Source of the DNA: Corynebacterium sp.
GTDB lineage: Bacteria > Actinomycetota > Actinomycetes > Mycobacteriales > Mycobacteriaceae
Length of the DNA: 64,000 bases
Direction of reading: 5' to 3'
Assembly (NCBI RefSeq): GCF_030532325.1
Contig: NZ_JAUNLS010000013.1
Location: 1-64,000 of the forward strand
Each line of letters starts with the position of its first letter. Positions within the stretch are counted from its first letter, which is position 1. A program made the translations under genes and the position numbers. Of the stretch, positions 32,678-42,380 are shown piece by piece. Under the pieces are notes generated by a model that was given only the letters and a program-made list of their open reading frames with translations, had not been told where the DNA came from and made no database searches.

Positions 32678-33547
32678 CTACCTGCGCAGCACGGCGCGGT
32701 AAACGTCGAGGCGGTCCACCGGCGCGGCGGCGTGGGGCCCGTAGGCGCCCAGATCTTCCAGGACTCCCAGCGATGCCGCGCACATCCGGCGGATCTCCTC
32801 CCCGCTGAGATCGGTGCCGTCATCAGCCACCCAGCCCAGGGCCGCCATGGTGGTCTCCGCCACGGAGTCGGTGAGCTCGCGCCCGCCCATGCAGGACAGC
32901 GCCAGCAACATGGACCAGAAGGCGTCGCGGCCCTCGGTGGTCACCTCCCGCGGCAGGCTGCGCAGCTCGGGAATCGATTCCACTCCGCGCTGCAGGTCCA
33001 GGGCCTGGAGCAGGGGGACGAAGTCATAGAGCTTGGTGCGCTCGATGATGGCGCGCACCGGGGCGACGACCAACTCGAGGACCTCGTCGATGATCTCCTG
33101 ACCGGTGAGCTCGGCGTTGATGGAGGTGATGTCGAAGGGAGTGTCAAAGGAACCGGAGCCGCCCACGCAGAGCGCTTCGGGCGTGCCCGCGTCACGCGGG
33201 TAGATCTCCGCGACGACCAGCTCGAAGTCCCACAGGCCCCAGGCGTAGTCGATCTGATCGCCCTCGCGCCACAGGAACTCGGAGACCTGGTGCTGAGGGT
33301 TGATGCGGCGCCCGCGGGCGTCGATGTGCTCGAAGAAGTGCCAGGGCGAATCCTCCGCGGGCAGGCCAAAGCAGACGGAGAGCACCCGGTGCAGCTCGTC
33401 AAAGGTCAGCGCATCGGAGAAGCCGATCTGGCGGTGCACCTCAATATCGGTGTGCACGGTGGAGACTTGGCAGATGATGGTGAGCGGTTCGCGCGCCAAC
33501 GTCACCGTGGCGGCGTCGCGCCCGATGTATGTGACCGTGGAGCTCAT
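32678..33547 (-). CDS. pRiA4b ORF-3-like protein, unknown function
   Basis: This 289-residue cytoplasmic protein is counted from the ATG at 33547. Its N-terminal half resembles the pRiA4b ORF-3 fold: FDELHRVLSVCFGLP, WHFFEHIDARGR, and DYAWGLWDFELVVAEIYPRD near the usual FGD-type strand. The C-terminal 130 residues are helical without a recognised domain. The ATG is 7 bases after TATGGT (33555-33560, minus strand). It starts a leftward unit with both GtrA genes. A link to cell-wall synthesis is suggested only by position. Confidence 0.6.
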   Translation of the reverse strand: MSSTVTYIGRDAATVTLAREPLTIICQVSTVHTDIEVHRQIGFSDALTFDELHRVLSVCFGLPAEDSPWHFFEHIDARGRRINPQHQVSEFLWREGDQIDYAWGLWDFELVVAEIYPRDAGTPEALCVGGSGSFDTPFDITSINAELTGQEIIDEVLELVVAPVRAIIERTKLYDFVPLLQALDLQRGVESIPELRSLPREVTTEGRDAFWSMLLALSCMGGRELTDSVAETTMAALGWVADDGTDLSGEEIRRMCAASLGVLEDLGAYGPHAAAPVDRLDVYRAVLRR

Positions 33548-33554
33548 GGGCCCC

Positions 33555-33585
33555 ACCATACGCATTTTTGCCTGCCCGGTAGGCT
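33555..33585. promoter_or_regulatory. Paired leaderless promoters in a 45-base divergent spacer
   Basis: Minus strand TATGGT (33555-33560) is 7 bases before the ATG at 33547. Plus strand TAGGCT (33580-33585) is 7 bases before the ATG at 33593. The two genes therefore share one compact promoter region. Confidence 0.55.
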
Positions 33586-33592
33586 GACAAGC

Positions 33593-33871
33593 ATGTACTC
33601 CAGCAAGAAAGAGCACCTCACCCCGGTGCAGCGCGCCGCCCAGGACGAGCGCGCGGAAGAGGACAAGCGCAGCGGCCACTTCCTGGCCACCGAGCACACG
33701 AGCACCCCGCTCAACGGGTTCATGACCCGGCTCATCGCGGAGGAGTTGCCCATCCTGGATTCCGCCTCGCGCGGCAGGGTCTACCAGATCCTGCGCGAGT
33801 ACGAGGGCCCGGAGATCACCTCGCAGGAGGAGCTGCCGAAGGAGATCCGCGACATCATGGACCTCTACTAA
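33593..33871 (+). CDS. Small conserved-looking cytoplasmic protein, unknown
   Basis: This 92-residue protein is counted from the ATG at 33593, 7 bases after TAGGCT. The frame is open far upstream, but only as the shadow of the opposite-strand gene. It is charged at the N terminus (KKEHLTPVQRAAQDERAEED) and helical later (RLIAEELPILDSASRGRVYQ). It has no membrane segment or signal peptide. I do not recognise a family. It precedes dprE1 by 136 bases. Confidence 0.6.
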   Translation: MYSSKKEHLTPVQRAAQDERAEEDKRSGHFLATEHTSTPLNGFMTRLIAEELPILDSASRGRVYQILREYEGPEITSQEELPKEIRDIMDLY

Positions 33872-34007
33872 ACGCGCACGTTCTCACACATTCGGGCAGG
33901 ACGAACGTCCGTTTTGTACCGAATATCACTAGTGTCGTCTCCGTCACCGGAGGGCCCGGGTGGGTAGGCTTGGACAACGATACAGTTCGTCGAGCAAAGA
34001 GTAAGTG

Positions 34008-35423
34008 ATGGAACTACATACCACCGAAAAGTCCCTGCACGGTTGGGGACGTACCGCACCGTCGACCGCCCATGTCCTTGTCACCGAGGACGTCGAAGTC
34101 ATCAAGAAGGCCGTCGCGCAGGTCGCTGACGACAACTCCGACAAGCCCGATCACCTGCGCCGCGGCGTCATCGCCCGCGGCATGGGCCGCTCCTACGGCG
34201 ACCCCGCCCAAAACGGCGGCGGCCTCGTCATCGACATGCAGGCCCTCAACAAGATCCATTCCATCGATCCGGAATCCGGCATTGTCGACGTCGACGGCGG
34301 CGTCACCCTAGACCAGCTCATGAAGGCCGCCCTGCCCTACGGCCTGTGGGTCCCCGTCCTGCCCGGCACCCGCCAGGTCACCATCGGCGGCGCCATCGGC
34401 CCGGACATCCACGGCAAGAACCACCACTCCGCGGGTTCCTTTGGCAACCACGTGGTCTCCATGGAGCTGCTCGTGGCCGACGGCCGCGTGCTCCACCTCA
34501 CCCCGGAGGGCTCCGCGGATGACCCGGAGGGCACCCTCTTCTGGGCCACCGTCGGCGGCATGGGCCTGACCGGCATCATCCTGCGCGCGCAGATCAAGAT
34601 GACCAAGACGGAGACCGCCTACTTCATCGCAGATACTGACCGCACGAGCAACCTGGATGAGACCATCGCCTTCCACTCGGATGGCTCGGAGCACAACTAC
34701 ACCTATTCCTCCGCGTGGTTCGACGTGATCTCCCCGGAGCCGAAGCTGGGCCGCTCCACCATCTCCCGCGGCAGCCTGGCCACCCTGGCGCAGCTCGAGG
34801 AGCTCGCCCCGAAGCTGGCCAAGGATCCGCTGAAGTTCAACGCCCCGCAGCTGATGACGGTGCCGGATATCTTCCCCAACTTCACCATGAACAAGCTCAC
34901 CCTCATGGCCATCGGCGAGGCCTACTACATGATGGGCGCCCCGGCGCGTAACCAGATCAAGAACCTCACGCAGTTCTACCAGCCGCTGGATCTCATCGGC
35001 GAGTGGAACCGCGGCTACGGCTCCAAGGGCTTCCTGCAGTACCAGTTCGTCGTGCCGATGGACGCCGTGGAGCCCTTCAAGGACATCATCCGCGACATGC
35101 AGCGCTCCGGCCACTACTCCGCGCTCAACGTCTTCAAGCTCTTCGGCCCGGGCAACAAGGCCCCGCTGTCTTACCCAATGCCGGGCTGGAACGTCTGCGT
35201 GGACTTCCCCATCAAGCCGGGCTTGGATTCCTTCCTCGACGATCTGGACAAGCGCGTCATGGAGTTCGGCGGCCGCCTCTACCTGGCCAAGGAGTCCCGC
35301 ACCAGCGCCGAGAACTTCCACAAGATGTACCCGGGCATGGAGGGCTGGCTCAAGACCCGCAACGAAATCGACCCCACCGGCGTCTTCGCCTCCGATATGT
35401 CCCGCCGCCTCGAGCTGCACTAA
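34008..35423 (+). CDS. dprE1: Decaprenylphosphoryl-ribose 2'-oxidase DprE1
   Basis: DprE1 oxidises decaprenylphosphoryl-ribose to the 2'-keto form, the first step to arabinan donor. The 471-residue flavoprotein has the VAO-type FAD domain with [16 protein letters not shown] and [20 protein letters not shown], and the substrate domain. The Cys that benzothiazinones attack in mycobacteria (Cys387) is present as Cys397 in [10 protein letters not shown]. The GTG at 34005 directly precedes the ATG used here. No clear ribosome site is seen, but TAGGCT at 33965-33970 could be the -10. Confidence 0.96.
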   Translation: MELHTTEKSLHGWGRTAPSTAHVLVTEDVEVIKKAVAQVADDNSDKPDHLRRGVIARGMGRSYGDPAQNGGGLVIDMQALNKIHSIDPESGIVDVDGGVTLDQLMKAALPYGLWVPVLPGTRQVTIGGAIGPDIHGKNHHSAGSFGNHVVSMELLVADGRVLHLTPEGSADDPEGTLFWATVGGMGLTGIILRAQIKMTKTETAYFIADTDRTSNLDETIAFHSDGSEHNYTYSSAWFDVISPEPKLGRSTISRGSLATLAQLEELAPKLAKDPLKFNAPQLMTVPDIFPNFTMNKLTLMAIGEAYYMMGAPARNQIKNLTQFYQPLDLIGEWNRGYGSKGFLQYQFVVPMDAVEPFKDIIRDMQRSGHYSALNVFKLFGPGNKAPLSYPMPGWNVCVDFPIKPGLDSFLDDLDKRVMEFGGRLYLAKESRTSAENFHKMYPGMEGWLKTRNEIDPTGVFASDMSRRLELH

Positions 35424-35426
35424 AAG

Positions 35427-35448
35427 AGTGCACTTCAAGAAGTGCACT
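35427..35448 (+). repeat. Perfect hairpin between dprE1 and dprE2
   Basis: AGTGCACTT (35427-35435) and AAGTGCACT (35440-35448) enclose CAAG. The 9-bp stem lies just after the dprE1 stop and is followed by the dprE2 ribosome site GAAAGGA. There is no T run, so processing or mRNA protection is more likely than termination. Confidence 0.6.
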
Positions 35449-35467
35449 ACAAGAAAGGAACACCACC

Positions 35468-36226
35468 ATGCTTAACGCAGTAGGCCAAGCACAGCACATC
35501 CTTCTTCTCGGCGGCACCTCCGAGATCGGCCTGGGCATCGTCGAGGAATTCCTCGAGCACGGCCCGGCTAAGGTCACCCTGGCCGCCCGCGCCGACTCCC
35601 CGCGCATCGACGACGCCACGTCCACCCTGGAATCCCGCGGCGCCGACGTCGAGGTGATCGACTTTGACGCGACGGACTTCGCCGGCCACCCGGGCGTCGT
35701 CAAGCAGGCGTGGGAGCGCGGCGACGTCGACGTCGCCATCATCGCCTTCGGCACCCTCGGGGACCAGGAGCAGCTCTGGCAGGATCAGGAGGCCGCGGTG
35801 GCCTCCGCGCAGACCAACTACACCGCCCCGGTCTCCCTGGGCGTGCTGCTGGGCCAGCGCTTCAAGCAGCAGGGCCACGGCACCATCGTGGCGCTGTCCT
35901 CCGTGGCGGGCATGCGCGTGCGCCGCTCCAACTTTGTCTACGGCGCCTCCAAGGCCGGCGTGGACGGCTTTTTCATCAACCTGGGCGAGGCCCTGCGCGG
36001 CTCCGGCGCCTCGGTGCTGGTGGTCCGCCCGGGCCAGGTGCGCACCAAGATGTCCGCCGATGCCGGCGAGGCCCCGCTGACCGTCAACGTCAAGGACGTG
36101 GCCGAGGCCACCTACCAGGCCGTCATCGACGGCAAGCAGTCCATCTTTGTCCACCCGCTGTTTGAGTACGTCTCCCTGGCGTTCAAATTCATCCCGCAGG
36201 CGATCTTCCGCAAGCTGCCTTTCTAA
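35468..36226 (+). CDS. dprE2: Decaprenylphosphoryl-2-keto-erythropentose reductase DprE2
   Basis: DprE2 reduces the DprE1 product with NADH to decaprenylphosphoryl-arabinose. The 252-residue short-chain reductase has LLLGGTSEIGLGIVEEFL (glycine-rich nucleotide loop), the catalytic VYGASKAG (Tyr and Lys), Ser in ALSSVAG, and a hydrophobic C terminus (FEYVSLAFKFIPQAIFRKL) suited to membrane contact. GAAAGGAACACCACC precedes the ATG. It is 44 bases after dprE1. Confidence 0.94.
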   Translation: MLNAVGQAQHILLLGGTSEIGLGIVEEFLEHGPAKVTLAARADSPRIDDATSTLESRGADVEVIDFDATDFAGHPGVVKQAWERGDVDVAIIAFGTLGDQEQLWQDQEAAVASAQTNYTAPVSLGVLLGQRFKQQGHGTIVALSSVAGMRVRRSNFVYGASKAGVDGFFINLGEALRGSGASVLVVRPGQVRTKMSADAGEAPLTVNVKDVAEATYQAVIDGKQSIFVHPLFEYVSLAFKFIPQAIFRKLPF

Positions 36227-36263
36227 TTCCTGCAATCCATCCCCGGTATGGGAAACTAGGTGC

Positions 36264-38216
36264 ATGACTAGCCCAGTAGACGTGCGCCCGCAGCCCATCC
36301 GGACCGAGGAGTACGACGCCGACACTCCCTCGCGCCGTGCGACCCTCCTGGGCATCGCCGCTGCCGCTCTCGGTGGCGGCATTGTCGCGTTAGTGGGCTT
36401 CCTGGCCTTCAAGACGGTCTCCCTGCCGGCGTTTAGCACCTCCATGGTCACCCGCGCGCTGAGCACGGTGGGCACGGTGGGCACCGTGGTGCTGGTGGGC
36501 GCGCTGTGCGTGTGGTGGCTGTACGACGCCGACAAGCCCCGCCCCGCCTGGCGCCACTGGCTGACCATCGCTTTGTGTTACCTCTCGCCGGCGCTGCTCA
36601 CCCTGGCCACCATCGGCCTGCCGCTGAGTGCGTCGCACCTGTGGCTGGACGGCGTGCAGGTGGATCAGGTCTTCCGCACCCAGTTCCTCACCCGCAGCGC
36701 CGACGCCATGTCCTACGCGGACATGAACTACGAGGGCCTTCCCACCTTCTATCCCCTGGGTTGGTTCTGGCTGGGCGGGCGCCTGGCCAACCTGCTGGGC
36801 ATGCCGGGCTGGGAGGTCTTCCAGCCTTGGTCCCTGATCTCGATCTCCGCCGCCGGCTGCATCCTGGTGCCGCTGTGGCAGCGGCTGGTCGGCTCGCTGC
36901 CGGTGGCCACGGCGATCGCGCTGACCACCACGGCGGTCACGCTCACCCTCAACGCCCAGGAGCCCTACTCGGCCGTGGTGGCCATGGGCGTGCCGGCGGT
37001 GGCGGTGCTGTGCTCCCGCGCCTTCCACGGCTCCTGGTGGTCCACCGCCGCGGTGACCATCTACCTGGGCATCTCTGCCTGCTTCTACACCCTGTTCACC
37101 GGCGCGGTGGCGCTGACGGTGGTGAGCTTCATCGCGGTGGTCAGCTGTTTCTACGAGCACCGCTGGGCGCCGCTGGGCCGCCTGGTGATCATGGGCGTGG
37201 GCTCCCTGGCCATCGCGGCGATTGCCTGGGGCCCGTACATCCTGGGCGTGCTGCGCGCCGATTTCCCGGTGAAATCCACCGCCCAGCACTACCTGCCGGA
37301 GGAAGGCACGCTCATCCCCGCGCCCTTCCTCTCGCTCTCACTCATCGGCCTGCTCAGCATCCTGGGGCTTATCTACCTCATCATGCGCATCGAGGACCGC
37401 GCGGTCTTCTCGCTGGCCGCGGCGCTCATCGGCATCTATCTGTGGACGGTGGCCTCCATGGTGGTCACCCTGGCCGGTTCCACGCTGCTGGGCTTCCGCC
37501 TGGAGTCCGTGGTCACCGTCATCTTTGCCACCGCGGGCGTCCTCTGTCTGGCGGAGCTGCGACTCCTGGGCTTCGAGACCCTCTACCCCTCCCGCTTGAG
37601 CGCCAGCACCAACAAGCGCATCACCGCCTGCTTCGCCGTGCTGCTCGGGCTCAGCGGCATCTACTACGCCCAGCAGATCCCGGAGGCCAACGAGGAGGGC
37701 ATCGACCACGCCTACACCGATACCGACGGCTACGGCGAGCGCGCGGACCGCTTCACCAGCGACTCCGCCCGCAACTACCAGGAGATCCGCGAGTTCATCG
37801 ATAGCCACGGCTACGAGGCCAACCAGACCGTCGTCCTCACGGATGAAAAACTCTTCATGGCCTACCACCCCTACTTTGGCTTCAACGCCTTCACCAGCAA
37901 CTACGCCAACCCGCTGGGTCAGTTCAACTCCCGCAATGATCAGATCGCCGCCTGGGCGCGCGATTCCTGGGAGCAGACCCCGCAGCAGTTCGCCGATGCC
38001 CTCGAGTCCTCCGCCTGGCGCGGGCCGGACGTCATCATCTTCCGCGGCGATCTGGAGGAGCCAGGCGACGGCTTCAAGACCCACCTGGCGGAGGACATCT
38101 ACCCCAACCAACCCAACGTGCGCTACCGGGCGGTCTTCTTCAACCCGGAGGTCTTTGAGGAGGGCTGGGACACCACCCAGGCCGGGCCCTTCGTGGTGGC
38201 GGTGCGTTCCCGATAA
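36264..38216 (+). CDS. aftA: Arabinofuranosyltransferase AftA
   Basis: AftA adds the first arabinofuranose to galactan from decaprenylphosphoryl-arabinose. The 650-residue GT-C enzyme has about 11-13 membrane segments (to about 490) and a C-terminal extracytoplasmic domain. The first outer loop carries LDGVQVDQVFRTQFLTR with the Asp-type catalytic motif of the family. The start is the ATG at 36264; the frame is open upstream but overlaps dprE2. There are 37 bases between the genes, so they may share a transcript. Confidence 0.9.
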   Translation: MTSPVDVRPQPIRTEEYDADTPSRRATLLGIAAAALGGGIVALVGFLAFKTVSLPAFSTSMVTRALSTVGTVGTVVLVGALCVWWLYDADKPRPAWRHWLTIALCYLSPALLTLATIGLPLSASHLWLDGVQVDQVFRTQFLTRSADAMSYADMNYEGLPTFYPLGWFWLGGRLANLLGMPGWEVFQPWSLISISAAGCILVPLWQRLVGSLPVATAIALTTTAVTLTLNAQEPYSAVVAMGVPAVAVLCSRAFHGSWWSTAAVTIYLGISACFYTLFTGAVALTVVSFIAVVSCFYEHRWAPLGRLVIMGVGSLAIAAIAWGPYILGVLRADFPVKSTAQHYLPEEGTLIPAPFLSLSLIGLLSILGLIYLIMRIEDRAVFSLAAALIGIYLWTVASMVVTLAGSTLLGFRLESVVTVIFATAGVLCLAELRLLGFETLYPSRLSASTNKRITACFAVLLGLSGIYYAQQIPEANEEGIDHAYTDTDGYGERADRFTSDSARNYQEIREFIDSHGYEANQTVVLTDEKLFMAYHPYFGFNAFTSNYANPLGQFNSRNDQIAAWARDSWEQTPQQFADALESSAWRGPDVIIFRGDLEEPGDGFKTHLAEDIYPNQPNVRYRAVFFNPEVFEEGWDTTQAGPFVVAVRSR

Positions 38217-38231
38217 TTCGGGGCCGTGACG

Positions 38232-38237
38232 TACACT
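38232..38237 (+). promoter_or_regulatory. Leaderless -10 box for emb
   Basis: TACACT lies 7 bases before the GTG at 38245, only 15 bases after the aftA stop. It suggests emb can be made from its own leaderless message as well as by read-through. Confidence 0.5.
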
Positions 38238-38244
38238 GATCGCC

Positions 38245-41200
38245 GTGTCAGATAGCCTCACGAAACCCAAGAACACGAGCCTGAAGCTCACCGCCATCAT
38301 CGCTGGCCTCATCGGCTTCTTGTGCTTTGTGGCTACCCCGTTCTTGCCCGTCAACCAGACCCAGTCCTCCTTTGACTGGCCGCAGAACGATTCGCTGCAG
38401 TCCATCAACGCGCCGCTCATCTCCGTGGCGCCGGAGGAGATTAACGCAGAGATTCCGCTCAGTGGCGTCGACAAGCTGCGCGAGGGCCAGGATCTGCTCT
38501 ACGGCACCGTGCCCCAGGAGTCCACCAAGGCCTCCAACCGCGGCATGTTCGTGCGCATGGGCGAGGGCGGCCTGTCCGTGACCTCCCTCAACGAGGTCAT
38601 CTTCTCCCTCACCCCAAAGCAGGTTGCCGCCCTGCCGGAGGATGCCCTCCTTAAAATCGACGCCACCGGTGAAGGCACCACCGTGCGCGTGGGCAAGCAC
38701 ACCACAACCACCGAGGACGACGTCCGCCCGCAGGTCACCGGCGTGTACACCGAGATCGACGACACCCCGGAGAACCTCGCCGCGCTCACGAAGGACGGCC
38801 TGGACATCCACGTGGAGATCAACTCCCGCTTCACCTCCTCGCCCACGCTCATCAAGACCCTGGCCATGTGGCTGGGCGTGGCCATGGCGCTGGTAAGCCT
38901 GGTGTGCATCGCACGCATCGACCGCCTCGACGGCAAGAAGTTCTCCGTCCTGCCCGAGACCTGGAAGCAGGTGCGCCCGCTCGACGGCGTGGTGGCCGCC
39001 ATCCTCGGTTTCTGGCATATCTTCGGCTCGAACACCTCCGACGACGGCTTCATCCTCACCATGGGCCGCGTCTCCGAGCACGCCACCTACATGGCCAACT
39101 ACTACCGCTGGTACGGCGTGCCCGAGGCCCCCTTTGGCACGCCCTACTACGACCTCATCGCGGCCCTGACCAAGATCTCCAGCGCCTCGGCCTTCGTGCG
39201 CCTGCCGGCGCTGATCTCCGCGCTGCTCATCTGGTTCATCCTCTCCCGCGAGATCCTCCCGCGCTTCGGCTCCGTGATCAACGATCGCCGCCTAGCACAC
39301 TGGACCGCGGCGCTGATGTTCCTGGCCTTCTGGCTGCCCTACAACAACGGCATCCGCCCGGAGCCCATCGTGGCGCTCGGCGTCATGCTCACCTGGGCCT
39401 CCTTCGAGCGTTCCATCGCCACCCGCCGCCTGCTGCCGGCCGCGGTGGGCACCATCATCGCCACCATCACCCTGGCCGCCGGCCCCACGGGCCTCTTCGC
39501 GGTGGGCGTGTTCCTCGTCTCCCTGCCGCACCTCTTCCGCTTCATGTCGGAGCGCGCGCCCCAGGTGGGCTGGATGGCGATGATCGCCCCCTTCCTGGCC
39601 TGCGGCACCGCCATCATGGTGGCGGCCTTCGGCGACCAGACGCTGGCCACCGTGCTGGAGTCCACCCGCGTGCGCTCCGAGGTGGGCCCCTCCCTGCCGT
39701 GGTACTCGGAGTACGTCCGCTACACCACGCTCTTCCAGCAGTCCGTGGACGGCTCGCTCACCCGCCGCTTCGCCATGTTCACCATGCTCTTCTGCCTGGG
39801 GCTCATCGTCTTTGCCTTTGTCAAGGACCGCCGGGTCGTCGGCGCGGAGGTCGGCCCCACCCAGCGCCTGCTGCTCATCGTGGGTCTGTCCGCCTTCTTC
39901 CTCATGTTCACCCCCACCAAGTGGACGCACCACTTCGGCATCTACGCCGGCGTGGCCGGGGTGATCGCCGCGCTGGGCGCGGTGGTGCTCTCGCAGATCG
40001 CCATGCGCTCCCCGCGCGCGCGGACCTTCTCCATCGCCGCAGTGATCTTCCTGCTCGCCATCTCCCTGGCCGGCTGGAACGCCTGGTGGTATGTCTCCTC
40101 CTTTGGCATCCCGTGGTGGGACCGCACCGTCCAGTACAAGGCGGTGGAGGCTAACACCATCATGCTGCTCATCGGCCTGGTGGTCCTGGCGGTGGGCCTG
40201 GTGCAGGCCATCACCCACAGCTATCGCAAGGGCAAGGCGGAGGAAGAGGGGACCGTCGAGGAGTTCAAGGCGGCCGCCGCAGCGAAGGTCTCGCGCTGGG
40301 CGGGCCTCATGTCCGCGCCCATCGCCATCGCCTGCGCGCTCATCGTGGTCTTCTCCTGCGCCTCCTTTGCCAAGGCCTACGTCTCCCAGGGCGAGGCCTA
40401 CTCGGTGGGCCGCGGCAACCTGGCCTCCCTCAAGGGCGATGTCTGCTCGCTGGCTGACTCCACCTTGGTGGAGACCAACACCAACGAGTCCTTCCTCACC
40501 CCGGTCAAGGGCGAGCTGAAGGATTCCCTCGAGGATCCCACGCGCCCCTCCTTTGGCTTCGGGCCCAATATGATCCCGGATTCCATCGAACCGGAGAACA
40601 TCAACTCCGCCTCCGTGGGTGCTATCGCTGACTCCGCCTCCACCGAGGAATCCAACGCCACCTCCAGCGACGAGCAGGCCGCCACCGAGAAGAAGGAAGC
40701 GGAAATCACCGATTCCTCCACCGGTGGCGTGCGTGGCACCGCGGGCGTCAACGGCTCCCGGATGCACCTGCCCTTCAACTTTGACTACACCAAGGTGCCG
40801 GTGCTGGGCTCCTACACGGATGCGCAGCGCTCCACCTCCCAGGTGACCACCCAGTGGTACCACCTGCCCAAGGCCACCGAGAGCACCCCGATCCTTGCTG
40901 TGGGCGCGGCAGGCAACATCTACCACCACGACGTCAACGGCGTGGAGCAGGACGGCCTCAAGCTCACCCTGGAGTACGGCACCCTGCGCGGCGAGAAGGT
41001 CGTGGACAAGGGCAAGGCGGAGCTTTCCGACGTCGGCGCCACCCCGAAGTGGCGCAACCTGCGCATCGCGCTCGACGAGCTGCCCGAGGAGGCCAACGTC
41101 GTGCGCCTCGTCGCGGTGGATGACTCCACCGACGAGGACGACTGGATGGCCTTTACTCCCCCGCGCGTGCCCGAGCTGGCCACCCTCAACTCCCAATTCG

Positions 41201-41592
41201 ATTCCAGCACCCCCGCGCTGCTGGACTGGTCCGTGGCCCTGCAGTTCCCCTGCCAGCGCACCTTCGACCACTACGCCGGCGTGACGGAGATTCCGCAGTA
41301 CCGTATTCTTCCCGACGCCGCCGCGCAGACCTCGCTCACGGACTTCCAGTCCTTCTCCGGCGGTGGCGCGATGTCCACCGCGGAGGCGGTCAACTACTCC
41401 TACGAGATCCCCAGCTACCTCAACCATGACTGGGCGCGTGACTGGGGCGCCATCGAGAAGTACGAGCTGCGCACCGACTCCCGCGGCAACGCCCCGGCCG
41501 AAGCCGTCATCGATCACGAGGTGATCCAGCGCTCCGGCCTGTGGCAGAACTCCGAGATGAAGATCCGCAAGGAAGGCGAGGCGAAGGACTAA
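38245..41592 (+). CDS. emb: Arabinosyltransferase Emb (ethambutol target)
   Basis: This single Emb enzyme extends the arabinan. The 1115 residues have a short N terminus, a first helix, an outer loop domain (about 40-205), about 12 more membrane segments (to about 720) and a long extracytoplasmic C-terminal domain with two beta-sandwich parts. SNTSDDGFILTMGRVSEHAT (about 257-276) holds the GT-C Asp-Asp motif and the Met at the ethambutol-resistance position of mycobacterial EmbB. The GTG start fits the -10 at 38232. Only one emb is present, as in corynebacteria. Confidence 0.94.
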   Translation: MSDSLTKPKNTSLKLTAIIAGLIGFLCFVATPFLPVNQTQSSFDWPQNDSLQSINAPLISVAPEEINAEIPLSGVDKLREGQDLLYGTVPQESTKASNRGMFVRMGEGGLSVTSLNEVIFSLTPKQVAALPEDALLKIDATGEGTTVRVGKHTTTTEDDVRPQVTGVYTEIDDTPENLAALTKDGLDIHVEINSRFTSSPTLIKTLAMWLGVAMALVSLVCIARIDRLDGKKFSVLPETWKQVRPLDGVVAAILGFWHIFGSNTSDDGFILTMGRVSEHATYMANYYRWYGVPEAPFGTPYYDLIAALTKISSASAFVRLPALISALLIWFILSREILPRFGSVINDRRLAHWTAALMFLAFWLPYNNGIRPEPIVALGVMLTWASFERSIATRRLLPAAVGTIIATITLAAGPTGLFAVGVFLVSLPHLFRFMSERAPQVGWMAMIAPFLACGTAIMVAAFGDQTLATVLESTRVRSEVGPSLPWYSEYVRYTTLFQQSVDGSLTRRFAMFTMLFCLGLIVFAFVKDRRVVGAEVGPTQRLLLIVGLSAFFLMFTPTKWTHHFGIYAGVAGVIAALGAVVLSQIAMRSPRARTFSIAAVIFLLAISLAGWNAWWYVSSFGIPWWDRTVQYKAVEANTIMLLIGLVVLAVGLVQAITHSYRKGKAEEEGTVEEFKAAAAAKVSRWAGLMSAPIAIACALIVVFSCASFAKAYVSQGEAYSVGRGNLASLKGDVCSLADSTLVETNTNESFLTPVKGELKDSLEDPTRPSFGFGPNMIPDSIEPENINSASVGAIADSASTEESNATSSDEQAATEKKEAEITDSSTGGVRGTAGVNGSRMHLPFNFDYTKVPVLGSYTDAQRSTSQVTTQWYHLPKATESTPILAVGAAGNIYHHDVNGVEQDGLKLTLEYGTLRGEKVVDKGKAELSDVGATPKWRNLRIALDELPEEANVVRLVAVDDSTDEDDWMAFTPPRVPELATLNSQFDSSTPALLDWSVALQFPCQRTFDHYAGVTEIPQYRILPDAAAQTSLTDFQSFSGGGAMSTAEAVNYSYEIPSYLNHDWARDWGAIEKYELRTDSRGNAPAEAVIDHEVIQRSGLWQNSEMKIRKEGEAKD

Positions 41593-42371
41593 ACGCTGGC
41601 CAGGAAGGCGGCGGTATCGCGGATGCGCTGCCGGGCCACCTCCGGGGTGGAGATGCGGTGCGTGGAGACGTACTCCGCGGTCTCCGCCCCCGGGATCTCC
41701 ACCCGGGCGGCCACCTCATCCTGCGCCGCGGTCTGCACCAGCGTGCGCGGGAAGTCCTGGGGGATCACACAGCCACCCCGAATCTCCTCCGGCAGCGCCT
41801 CGAGCGCCCCGAAGTCCGGGAAGGTGAGCAGCAGGGCGTCGGCACGCACGAGGCTGGCCAGCGCCGCGCCGGAGGAGTAGCCCCACACGGTCACGGGGCC
41901 AGCGAGGGAATCCACCGCCGCCTGCGTGAACTCCACCATCTGCGCCACCGTGTGCTCGGGGGCCAAGGGGTAGTCCACGTCGAGGATGGTGGTCCCGGAC
42001 AGCTGTGCGGCGGCAGCCACCTCCGGGCGCCACTGCATCTCCAGCGCCTGCCCGCTGCCGCGCCACCAGCCGCCCGAGTGCAGCGACACCGCGAAGCGCC
42101 CGCTGGGCTCGCTGGGCACAAAGAGGGCCCCGTACACGGAGTCCTCCACCGAGATCCCCTCCGTGAACGCGGTGCCGGGCAGACTGTGGTCCACCGCGGT
42201 GCCCAGCAGCAGCATCGAGGCCTGCACGATGCGATCCGGCAGCAGCGCGCAGTACCGATCCGCGTCCGGCGAGCCCCCGCCCTTCCACGGCGGGCGGAAG
42301 TCCGGCAGCGGGTAGTGGGCGTTGAGGTAGGAGGCGAGGTGCTCGAGCTGTTCTTCTTGCGTCAGTGCCAT
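41589..42371 (-). CDS. Alpha/beta hydrolase (esterase-like)
   Basis: This 260-residue hydrolase of the hormone-sensitive-lipase/esterase type has VSLHSGGWWRG (oxyanion region, His-Ser-Gly-Gly in place of His-Gly-Gly-Gly), the nucleophile elbow WGYSSGAALAS (Ser near 166) and a late THRISTPEVAR where the catalytic His sits. There is no signal peptide. The stop overlaps that of emb by 4 bases, and the start is 9 bases after the PepO stop, so it belongs to the leftward pepO unit. The substrate is unknown; a cell-wall link is speculative. Confidence 0.75.
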   Translation of the reverse strand: MALTQEEQLEHLASYLNAHYPLPDFRPPWKGGGSPDADRYCALLPDRIVQASMLLLGTAVDHSLPGTAFTEGISVEDSVYGALFVPSEPSGRFAVSLHSGGWWRGSGQALEMQWRPEVAAAAQLSGTTILDVDYPLAPEHTVAQMVEFTQAAVDSLAGPVTVWGYSSGAALASLVRADALLLTFPDFGALEALPEEIRGGCVIPQDFPRTLVQTAAQDEVAARVEIPGAETAEYVSTHRISTPEVARQRIRDTAAFLASV

Positions 42372-42380
42372 GTTTCTCAG

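Noticed and set aside
39292-41517. 741-codon open frame opposite emb
   Set aside because: Antisense shadow of emb, with low-complexity Gly/His/Glu composition and no recognisable motif.
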